64,000 nucleotides of DNA from Oscheius sp. JU75 (lineage: Eukaryota; Nematoda; Chromadorea; Rhabditida; Rhabditidae). The number at the start of each line of letters is the position of its first letter. The stretch's first letter is position 1. Of this stretch, positions 1 through 10,360 are shown piece by piece. The notes beneath the pieces were generated by a model that worked only from the letters and a program-made list of their open reading frames with translations, did no database searches and was not told the DNA's origin. The DNA is taken from NCBI GenBank assembly GCA_037178855.1, contig JASJZC010000002.1, positions 5,208,001 through 5,272,000 on the forward strand, given 5' to 3'. The translations under genes were made by a program, and so were the position numbers.

Positions 1-478
1 AAGAAGCAGTTATTTTTGAAAATGAACGGATCCCTTGATCGTTTTTTCCTTATTGCACAATGTGCGAGGAATAAACAAACACTCGTGATGAGGGAACAGT
101 TGCTTTGTGGAAATATCTGCGAAAGAGAGAAGAGAGTGAGATGTACGAAAAGATCATAAAAGAGCCCATAAAATATAGCCCTCCTGGCAGCCATACGCCG
201 TCGGCAAGGACAAATTATATCTAGTCGGAGACTGGGAAAAGATTTCCGAAAAAGACAAAAGGTTAAAGAAAGAGAGAAAGGCGTTGACTGATATAACACC
301 CGAGGGCAGCTGCCCGTTCGAACGGGGATGACTCTCGACCACATTTAAATTCTCGTCCTCGACGCCACATTCCCCGGGTGACATTCAAATAATTACATTG
401 TTCCGCTGCGCCATCCTTCAAGCCTTTCTCTTAAATTTGTTGGACAGTGATTAAAAAAATTAAAAACTTATAAAACAT

Positions 479-3217
479 CAGTCGCTTACGCTCCTATTGG
501 AGCGACCCAGTGCAGTTTGAACTGTTTGAGTCTCTTCTGCCTCGACTGGTCAACTCTGGGATAACTTGACAGAAAAGGTTATAGAAACTGTTAAGTGTTA
601 TCCTAGATTAGACATGTGTTGCACATGAACGCCTCTTTTGTGATTGTAAAGTTAAGCGAGTGTCAGGACCTTTTTTCGAGTATGAGTTCTGACATGGATC
701 TCGTAGAGAAAAACTCCCTGATCACGGTGGTGTCTCTTTTGTCTGCGATTATCACAGAGAAATAAAACTCCCAGAACAAAATCTATCACTTGACGGGGGC
801 AGCCTCTCGTCAGTAATTAACTCTGACTTGTCAAAAATTATAACAACTGACAGTAATTAGTTGACTTTCTACTATCTAAACGAGAGTTTATAGGGTCTTG
901 TACGTCCCAAAGAGCCCTTTTACGAAATGAGGTTGTCTTGTTCTCGCTATGGAACCATTTCCCCTGATATTATCTCAAAGCCTTCCCTAATGGCCATTTC
1001 CTAGTCAAAAAGACAACTTTCCAGCACAAGTAAACAGCAAAGACTGGAAGTCAAAGGAACTAGCCATGACATGTCAAACCGTCTGAGCTTGAACTTCGGA
1101 GAGCTACAAAAAGGTCCGGACGCTCGCTCTAGGATCTTTCACCCAAAAATGGAATACGATATGGTATGGGTGAGAACGACAAACCTCTTCCGTCGTCGAA
1201 TAATGGTCGGCCTACTACGCCGCCTTATAGACTGTGAACTCATCCAGACGAGCATTTTCTGGGAGAAGTAAAAGCTAGGAGCCTAGAACTGTGCGGCACT
1301 GAACTGTCAACAGAGCGTTCCGTCTATTGAAAAGATGAGGACCCGGTTATCCGATTACATCCAAGACACATCAAAGAATTACCTTCGACGCTTCCTCCCG
1401 GCCAATTTCCACATTGTCTCAGACGAGAAGAAGAAGATGGAGGAGTGGGGCTATTTTCGAAGTAACGACAATGGGCATCTCATTGGCGAGCAGAGAAAAA
1501 GGCACGTAGAGAGCAAAGAAGTCAATGAAACGCCCTGGCAGAAAGACTTGGCTTCTTGCTCGCGAATTACACGACACCTCAAATCCTGATGAATTATAGA
1601 CGAGCGAGAATGGACGGGAGGTGTTGGGTTACGAAAGAAGACCAATTAGGCCTTCAGCAGGGGGAGAAAAAGACTGCTGTTTTGAAGGGAGTCGGGGAGA
1701 GAGAGGTAAATGCAATACAAGCGTGTGGGGTGATTGTGACTGATGAGTGTAGTCAGGTGGTCCCGAACCTCTGCTGGATGCAGATCTGACGACAAGCTTC
1801 AAAGAGAGATCAAAACAAGATTTGAAACGCGAACAACGAGAAGCCCATCAATCAATCTACTACTGCATGAGCAACAAAAGCTTTTAGTAGAAAGCTGGCT
1901 AGTAGTTCTGAACTTGACCTCAGCGCAACGCCAATCGTTGGAAGTACTCCTACCAATAGGGCACATTATCTTGGAGAGTAGAGCCAATCCCATCCGGTCT
2001 CGGAATGTACTACCTCTCCCGTACTATCTGTACCAGACTACCCTTTCCTCTACGGCCTTAATGAGTTGAACTTTCCCGCTGCTTCCCATCAAACAGCGAT
2101 TCCACTTCATCTGTTCAGCTCCTCGTCCGACAGCGCAGAATTGATATACGAGTCATTTTCGTAGTCTCATAATGCCGCGGGAGCCGCAAGGAAATAATTA
2201 TTCGCCCAACAACATACTGGCAAGTTTTGTCTTGATTGTTTTCATAAAAGAACGACGGAACACGATAATGGGGGATAGCAAGGAAAGAGTGAGAGAGGAA
2301 GTTTAACATTTTGAATGGATCCGGCGCCACAATTTTATGGGACGATAAGGATATCTACTTTTTCAGTCTGTCAGACCATGTTCCCTTTACGTAATTGGAA
2401 GTTAATACGCTCTACTACTCATTTCCGAGAGCCTTTCAAAAGTTCAGCCACCCCCGGATCCATGCCTGACTTGCCAAGACACACACATGTTTTGATGATT
2501 TCTTAGCAGAAAAAACCCGACTCACAGATCAACGGATTGAGCACGTTTTCCATCTCCATTGACGGGTGTATGATTCCGCGACACGCGTGTTGATCGGCTC
2601 TCGAGCTGGTACTTTTCCGGATGGACGTTCAAAGCCTGCTCAAGACGTCTGAAATTGGGAGATTGATTGGTGTCGATCTATGACAGTCCATTGACATTTA
2701 CCGTAGTGACTCTCTATGACAATCCAAAATATTTCCAAAGCCTTATCTCTCACTTTCTAGAAGAAAACTACTTCCTTTTGAAAGATTCATTGGACGGCTG
2801 ATTATAAATAAACAGAAAAAACATCAACAAGCCATGGGCAGACTTTTGATGGATGCTTAATTAATCGAGCGGGGCTCAGCGATCGTCACGCTACTTTTAC
2901 GTCATCTGGAGACCGATAAAGATGGACTTGGAGGTGTTAGTACAAAAACTGAAAAAGTCAGACAGCAATACCAACCTCTTGACATGACCTACTTTGACTG
3001 TATTTATAGACAGAAGATAAAATTCTCAAATTACCTTTACAATTGGTAAAAGATGTTACAGTTACACATGCCAGCTCTAATCTGGGATAACAATTGATAA
3101 ATGTCTATTCTGTCAAGTGTTATCCCAGATCAGAGTTGACCAATCGAGCCAGAAGATTCAAACAGTTCTAATGACAGAGAGAGCACTGGGTCGCTCCGCC
3201 AGGAGCGTAAGTGACTG
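479..3217. mobile_element. 2.7-kb element bounded by ~130-bp inverted repeats
   Basis: The left end, beginning CAGTCGCTTACGCTCC at 479, returns as an inverted copy ending at 3217 (complement CAGTCACTTACGCTCC). The similarity runs inward about 130-150 bp on each side and includes GGAGCGACCCAGTGC, AACTGTTTGA and TGGTCAACTCTG. No clear target-site duplication is visible beside the ends. Inside are only short reading frames (for example 1335-1589 and 1743-2069), none with a transposase motif I recognise, so the element looks non-autonomous or decayed. A single arm of the same family lies in an intron near 53.1 kb. It may be a DNA transposon of unknown superfamily, or two insertions in opposite orientation. 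Confidence 0.6.
1335..1589 (+). other. 84-codon reading frame inside the inverted-repeat element
   Basis: An ATG-initiated frame of 84 codons, rich in charged residues (begins MRTRLSDYIQDTSKN), lies inside the inverted-repeat element. No domain is recognised, and no good splice donor links it to a further exon. It may be a remnant of an element-encoded protein or chance. Low confidence that it is translated. Confidence 0.15.
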
Positions 3218-4446
3218 GTTCTTTTCTCAATTCTCTTGTCATCTAAAAACTGACGCATTGAGAGTCAGAACAACTGAAAGAGAGAGACCACAGAACTGGG
3301 AAAAAACACAGAGAGATTAGGCAGTGAAACAGAAAAATGGTCAGACAATCAGACACAGGATACAGAACACAAAAGAATCACATTGGCCATTAACTGACCA
3401 CTTACCTGACCAGCTTCCGAAGCATCCAGACTCTGACTTGTCACCTCCGGCTCCCCAAAGGCCCCGCCCCTTTTGACTGGGGGAGCCTCTCCTAATTACT
3501 ATAGACCGACACGGCTATAGGGTTGCTCCTCATTTTCCCACGTGATTTCACGTAAACATAGAGTTCTCCATTTATAGCGAAGGAGTAAGTCTAATTGAAA
3601 CAACAGGAGCCTACTTTATCTTCAGGCCTAAATTTAGAGTGTTTTGTAAACAGGGCTGAAATTTTACAAATCAAGCAGTTTGACCAAATGACGCAAACAG
3701 AGGGGATCTAATGAGATGCATTAGTTGGATTGAAGAAGCCCATCTACTAATTAATTGATATTGCTTGGAGATCCCGCATTTAGATATCGAGAAAGGGGAA
3801 TATGAAAGGAAACCTGGTGAGTCTCTGATGCCACTCGAAGTCTCTGAGATTCTTGCTGGCCACGCTGCCGTCGCTGGCCTTCCTCGTGCGCATACCATTC
3901 ACAGTAATTTTCTGCAGACAATGGGCCATTTTAAGAAGAAGAAAAGGAAGATCAGAATGGGAGGAAATGCTGTAACAATAAGTGGGACAACCGCGTGATT
4001 GAGTGTGGTTAAGAATGTCCACTGCAGATGACACCTGCCCACCGAATGTTCATTTTGGATCTGACAATGAACTAGAAGATAAATTGCGCGTAGCTATAGG
4101 TTCAGAATCCACCTCATTCATTGCGCGCAGTTTCAGACCAATACGATAAATCTGAATGGGTATCCTCAGATGATGTTTTTAAACTTACGGACTCACTTCT
4201 GGTTACTAATGGATCAAATATGATATGGTAGAATGTTTAATTCATTTGAAATAAAATTTGCAGTGCCCCGGAATTCAGAAAAACAGTTGTCACACCTGTA
4301 CTGCTAATGGAAAAATTTTGCTTTTGCTCGAAAATGAGATATCTAAAAGTGCTCTTGTAATATAAATAACTGCCCTAAACCATTTTTTTACTACTAATGG
4401 ACGTTGGTAAAGAAACATTCTCCGAAGTTTTAACAAAAAAAGGAAC

Positions 4447-4570
4447 AATTATAATTAAAAAATGACGGCGAAGGACGGTTTGTGCAAAAACGGGAAAAAT
4501 GTTTTCTATTATTCCGTTTTTGCACAATTAAAAACACCCTTCTTATTGCCGTCGCTTTTTTAATTATAAT
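4447..4570. repeat. 124-bp imperfect palindrome (MITE-like)
   Basis: The left arm begins AATTATAATTAAAAAATGAC and contains GTGCAAAAACGG. The right arm reads, on the complement, ATTATAATTAAAAAAGCGAC and again GTGCAAAAACGG. The arms are about 50-55 bp, with a short centre near 4495-4515. This is the structure of a small foldback element or MITE. No target duplication is certain, because the AT-rich ends blur the boundary. Confidence 0.6.
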
Positions 4571-5927
4571 CATCTTTCAGGTGAAGACGATGGGGCAGTG
4601 TACAAGTCAGCCAGCGGGGAACATGCACACCTGGCGGTTCGTAGCCGCAAAAGATTGGGCGGAATGGGTGATTAAAATGATACAAATTGTGGGCACACAT
4701 AACAATTGTTAGGATACGAAAGGATCAAGCGGTATTGAAAGATCAAAGAGCTATGAGCTCATCAGTTCGGGTTGCTTGGAGAACTATAGAATCATGGGGT
4801 TTTGAAGCAATGAAAACGAGAAGGGTTTCTTCTCAACTATGAAATAGGAGATTTCCCGTTTTCATTTTTCTATATGATAAGGTAAGAAGCAGCGCTTAGA
4901 AAACTGATACAGTATGATTACCTGACGGACGTCTTGCGCACGTGGGACGTGTTCATAGCAAAAATTGGAAGAAGTGATAGCAGGCCGTCTAGCTTGACCA
5001 GCATTCAAAATTTGCACGCGCCGCAGTTTGAAACGTGATAGGTGGATAAGCTTTGATCTACAAAACGAGCAGAAAGTTTGAAACTTTCATGATCTTTGAA
5101 ACCCTAAGGGACTGGTTGAACGGCATGATTGCAAGGAAGTGGCCAAATCGATCAGGATCGGATCAAGCCCGGTGTTACAAGAGAGACTGAGGGAAGGAAA
5201 CAGCAGAATCAGCGAGAGAGTATGGGTCAGGTGGTCCGGTGACGTAACTGGGAGGAATGCTCCGGAACCCGGGTGATCGGGTTCAGAGAACCTTAACAAA
5301 TTCCGAAGTAACCACTGAGGTGAAACTACTCAGAACAGGGAAGGTGGGCAGCTTCGCCGTCACTTTCAGAAGTTACTGGCCTAAAAGTTGTAATCGTCGA
5401 TCTGACTCTCAACTTTACAAAACAACGCTATAAAAGTCTTCGATGCAAAAATACACAAAATTTTGAGATTTAGAGCCAGAAAAAGATTACTACGTGACTG
5501 GAGGCAGAGTCCACTCAAGACTCATCAAATTCGTCTCAAATCGAGCTGCCAAGTGGCCTAATTGAATATCCGTCTCGGGGAGGACTGAATTTAGTGCAAA
5601 TGTTGGGCTATGATCTCGTGTTAGATCTACGAAATTATGAAAAGTCGAGTGGAGAGGATGTGGAGGAGGGGCTGTAATACCACATTCGTATTGAGACAAT
5701 TCCTCCCCAGAGGAAGAACCCGTGGAAAGTTTCAGTCTTTTATAGGTCTTCCTTATTGGGAAGAGTACACCCACACACTTTAGGACATTTAAAACTCACG
5801 GGTCTCGTCGCTTGAATCGGAACATCTCTTCAGCTTCGGAACATCTCTAAAAGCTGGAGATTACTTGAAAATTCTCGAGTAAGAGATCAGCGTTCGAACA
5901 AGGGGTAATGAAAAAAAAAAGCATGAG

Positions 5928-5930
<3 letters not shown>

Positions 5931-5970
<40 letters not shown>
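5931..5970. repeat. (TA)n microsatellite
   Basis: About 40 bp of uninterrupted alternating A and T, in non-genic sequence between the palindrome at 4.5 kb and the BAR-domain gene. Confidence 0.9.
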
Positions 5971-5971
<1 letters not shown>

Positions 5972-6519
5972 TTTTGGAACTCGGAAGCATCTCCATTGTG
6001 TGAGATCCTTCGTCTGGAGGTTAATTAATTCTGGACATAATTGAACCAAACAAAGAGAGAGAACTCGTTTTTTTGACTTCCGAGACCCATTTTTAATCAA
6101 AAGAAGAGATGGATTGTGATGGGGTCTGATAGAAAATGAAAATTGAGAGATGACGGAAAAGGGAGTCTCAAAAAGTGAATTGTTGTCAGCCGAGAGAACA
6201 TTTAGGAAGTATCATATGAAAATTTATTACCAGCTGAATGACTTCTAATGACTCCTGGCTGAGCAGAGACCACGGATTTTGAATTATGGAACAGGGAGAA
6301 CTGGCGTAGGAATTCATCTAAGATCCACGCGAATTCTCGTGCTAATGCGAAATTTGGCTGGGATGAGATACTGTCAATGAACCAAAGAAAACTCCGGTAT
6401 CATATAGGTTTCTAGGGAAAGTTTCATGCTGACAGTACAACTCTGTTTTGTTCATTTCAAACTCTCCAGTTTCGAAAGAGCTGGAAATCGAAGCATAAAT
6501 CGTGCGACGGTCCATAAAT

Positions 6520-7660
6520 ATGCCCTCTCGTCCACGCTCTGGTCGCAATCGAGCCATGTCTTCTACGCTAGAATCTCTGAAAAAGGTACCTTCCAGAACA
6601 ACCAATCTCAAATCAGTTAAAGGTCTATGATCGAGTCGAACAGACCGTCGCTGAAACTGTGGGCTCGGCAAACAAGACCGAGTACAGTCAGGAACTTCTC
6701 TGCCGAATTACAATGGTCGACGACATCAAGACGCACGTTTCGGCTGTTCTTTCGGCCATGGAGGTGGGGGAAGCTGTTCGATCAGCATCTTTCCCTTCAG
6801 AAACATATCCCACATGATCAGAGAATCATCTCCTCGTTCACTGCCTCGACTCATTCCGCCGACAACGTCGCTCATTCGATGCGCGATTTCGCCAAGGCAA
6901 TCGAGAACTGGCCGAAGAATGACAAGACTGAGTATATTGTTCAGATGTTCTTGTGTGCTGAGGATGTCTTCAGGACGGTTGAGTCTTATATCAATCATAA
7001 AAACATGTATTCAGTTGTCTCGGGCCGAGAAAACCTACGTCGAGAACGCCGCGATTCATTTCCTGTCTCCAATGAAGGTAAGCAGCCCTTCCAGACAAAA
7101 TGACCCTATTTTTGGACCTTTGAGCTCTTCCTCAACGCCGACATGAAGAAGTTTGAATACGTAAGTAGCCAGTCTATCTCTCTAACCTAGTGAGCACAGG
7201 AGAGGAAGTGTCTGATGACCGCCCGAGTTGACATGGACTTCGCGAGAAACAAGGCGACCAAGGCCGAAAACGAACAGAACGTTCTAGAAGCCAGTCGAGC
7301 CACTGCAGAGTTTACGAAACAAAAGGAACTGGTCGAAGAGGAGATTCAGAACATGGAGAACAAGATGCAAGTGGTCAAGAGATCGTTGGCCACTTTCGTC
7401 GATGATCTGGTCATCAATTTGGACACTTCTCTGGAAGCTGTCAAAAAGTTGCAGCTGGTAGGAGGTTTTCTCTAAATGGGATAAGAGTTCAGATCATGAA
7501 AAAACAATTGGGCTACGATGAGACTTATGGTAGTCACTTTGGAGTTAGTTCCTCTCGCAGTCTTCCAGACCCGTACCAGACCGAGACTCTGCATCCAGCA
7601 GGAAGATCGATCAAGGAGAAGAGAATTCTTATTGAACAATTGCACCCCCATCTTTTATAA
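6520..7660 (+). CDS. BAR-domain protein (endophilin-like N-BAR, no SH3)
   Basis: Seven exons (6520-6585, 6617-6763, 6801-6977, 7015-7077, 7125-7160, 7200-7457, 7493-7660) join in frame to 304 residues. Another possible start is the in-frame ATG at 6556. The middle and C-terminal parts look like the long-helix core of a BAR domain: FLNADMKKFEYERKCLMTAR then VDMDFARNKATKAENEQN, as in the endophilin signature around helices 2 and 3. BAR dimers bind and bend membranes in the cytoplasm during endocytosis and organelle shaping. There is no SH3 domain; the tail ends ILIEQLHPHLL, so it is shorter than endophilin A or B. Introns are very short (31, 37, 37, 47, 39, 35 nt). A poly(A) signal AATAAA follows the stop at about 7668. 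Family is fairly certain; subfamily is inference. Confidence 0.85.
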
Positions 7661-8178
7661 CTTTTCGAATAAATCTCTTCGTATAGTTGAGCCCTTTATC
7701 ACCAAGAAAGCCAGCTAAAATTACTGAATGATGTTCGTACTACCAGGGCAACCTAATCCTGCCGTGTTCTTTGATCAGTTCGTCCATTTCGCGCCCGTAT
7801 CATTTCGACTCTTCTTGGAAACCTCTTCCAAGACTTGATTGTCTCGGTTTTTTTCTTTCTCCTAGTTTTGTTTACAAACTTTTCTTGGCAACGAAATTCT
7901 TTCTTCCAGTTAAAACTGCAAATCATTTTCGCCACGTCTTCGCTTGTGGTACGTTGCTGCTATCGATTCCTACCGGGTTTCCCACAAAAACAGTCTCTGC
8001 TCTTTGCATTCTTATTTGAGCTGTCACTCAAAGGTTGGCTGTTCTCTGTTCCACCACACCGCCCATGTGACGGGAACTTACGTAAATACGCGTCCAGTGT
8101 TCTTTCTGTGACGACAACTGTCTCCTTTGAACTCATTTCCTTTTCTTTTATCCAGAAAATGTGAGGATTCCAGACCAA
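7661..8178. other. intergenic region before the kat-1-like thiolase
   Basis: Contains the poly(A) signal of the BAR gene near its left end. On the right is a pyrimidine-rich stretch ending TTTTATCCAG at 8155, 23 bases before the thiolase start, a good spliced-leader acceptor. I see no other coding signal. Confidence 0.5.
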
Positions 8179-10174
8179 ATGCTCTCCCGTCACAGTGTGA
8201 GGAGCTTCTCCCGTTCAACTACCCTTCTCAACAAAGATGTCGTCATTCTTGGAGCAGCCAGAACGCCCATCGGATCCTTCCAGTCCCAACTTGGGACCGT
8301 CACAGCCCCGGAACTCGGAAGTGCTGCCATCAAGGCTGCTTTGGAGAGGAGTGGAGTGAAGCCGGATGCTGTCCAGGAAGTGGGTGAACTTTCTGCCTTT
8401 TCCTTTACCAATTTCACGAAAACAATTGATCTAGACATTGTTTATAAACACTGCTTGTAGGTCTTCATGGGCCAGGTCTGCCAGGCCAGCGTGGGACAGG
8501 CCCCAGCTCGTCAAGCAGCTCTCGGAGCAGGACTCTCTGTCTCGACCGCCGTGACCACCGTCAACAAGGTCTGCTCTTCTGGACTGAAGGCCATCATGAT
8601 CGCAGCTCAACAGATCCAGACTGGGCATCAAGATGTGAATCTTTCTACCTTTAACACTCTTAAAAACTGTCTTAAGATCGTCGTTGGTGGAGGGATGGAG
8701 AGCATGTCCCAGGTCCCGTACTACGTGAAGCGAGGCACGATCCCCTACGGCGGATTCCAAGTAGAGGACGGAATCGTGAAGGATGGACTGACCGATGCCT
8801 ACGACAAATGTCACATGGGAATCTGCGGAGAGAAGACGTCCAAGGAACTTGGGATCACGAGAGAGCAGCAAGACGAGTACGCCATCAGCAGCTACAAGAA
8901 AGCTGCTGCCGCCTGGAAGGTTAGTATTTTTGTCGTATTCTGTTCAAATTCGAGATCTTTAGGACGGAATCATGGGAGCAGAAGTCGTTCCGGTCAATGT
9001 CAAGTCAAAGAAGGGTGTCAACGTGGTCGAAGTCGATGAGGAATTCACAAAAGTCAAGTTTGACAAGGTCAAAGATCTCAAGCCGGCTTTCAAGAAAGGT
9101 CAGTTGCTTCTCTTCCTTTCTAAACGTTGAGCTCTTTAAACCGAAGTCTATGCAAATAATCCAGTTTGTTTTCTGACTGTCTCTGTTTTGGTAACAAACA
9201 TTCTTTTCATCAATTCAAAACTGTCGAGTAGACCAAAACTGAAACTTAACCCTTTCCAATTCAAGTATCTTGCAGACGGAACCATCACCCCGGCCAATGC
9301 TTCGAGCCTGAACGATGGAGCTGCTGCTGTCATCCTCTCCTCCGTCGACGCGGCCACGAAGCTCGGAGTGAAGCCCATGGCTCGAATTCTGGCCTACGCC
9401 GATGCTGCCACTCATCCCCTCGACTTTGCCATTGCTCCTCCCCTCCTCATGCCCAAACTTCTCAAGACTTCCGGTCTCAAGCTCACCGATATCGACCACT
9501 TCGAGGTGAACGAAGCTTTCAGCTGCGTCGTCTTGGCATTCATCAAGAGCGTCGGCTGCGATCCGGCCAAGGTCAATCCTCATGGAGGAGCCGTCTCCAT
9601 CGGACATCCCATCGGGTAAGTGTGTTCGCTTTTTCTTACCCCCGCCGGAGAGAGATGGATAAACAGTGAACTGTGACCGGTGATCTGCGTTTGGAAACTA
9701 AAGTTAGATGACGGTTCGGAAGTCTTTTTGGAGTCTTGTCTACGGTAGACTACGAGATTACGAGCCTATCTCGGATTGTACTTTGTCCACATGTAAACAA
9801 AAGGACCTTTGATACTTTCGACTGTTTTTATAGCCTCGCTGTTTATTCAGGCTAACCTATAGTTCTGTTCAGACAAATTTGGTTTAGAATGAGTCAAGTT
9901 CAATCGCTATGAAAAGGCGCAAACGCGCCATTTTCGAAAAGAAAACAAATCTCAGTCCATGCGCCTTCTCTTTCTCTCTCTGATATCACTCTATCGTGAC
10001 TCTCTGACCACGCCATTTCGCCATTGTACTATTTCCAACCTGGTCTGTTTTAGAATGTCAGGAGCTCGGCTTATCACCCATCTCGTTCACACCCTCCAGC
10101 CTGGACAGAAAGGCCTCGCTGCCATCTGCAACGGAGGTGGAGGCTCGTCCGGCATGATCATCGAGCGTCTCTAA
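8179..10174 (+). CDS. kat-1: acetyl-CoA acetyltransferase, mitochondrial (ACAT1/KAT-1 type)
   Basis: Six exons (8179-8379, 8461-8634, 8677-8919, 8963-9098, 9276-9615, 10054-10174) give 404 residues, the usual ACAT1 length. The N-terminus [17 protein letters not shown] is Arg/Ser-rich without acidic residues, as expected for a mitochondrial presequence. The thiolase fold follows from [14 protein letters not shown]. Catalytic motifs are intact: nucleophile Cys in [10 protein letters not shown], His in [11 protein letters not shown], and the second Cys in CNGGGG. The enzyme condenses or cleaves acetoacetyl-CoA in ketone-body and isoleucine metabolism. The start was chosen because it sits just after a trans-splice-like acceptor and begins the presequence. 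The last intron is long for this locus (about 440 nt). A second thiolase starts 187 bp downstream. The symbol is by family match to C. elegans kat-1. Confidence 0.95.
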
Positions 10175-10360
10175 CCCTCTCTCCCGAACAGTCATCAATA
10201 ATACATACGCATCATTTCCAGCCGGTCACTTTCTCTTGTATCTATAGACTTTCTGGTGCAGATTTGCCATATAAACTTTTATCAAATCTCTCATTTTTTG
10301 TTTCTGGATATTCCAGTACTTCTTCTTGAACTTTGTAAATGTTCTCAACCGACTGTTCAG

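Noticed and set aside
5490-5774. 94-codon minus-strand frame
   Set aside because: No ATG in a good context, no splice sites and no family resemblance.
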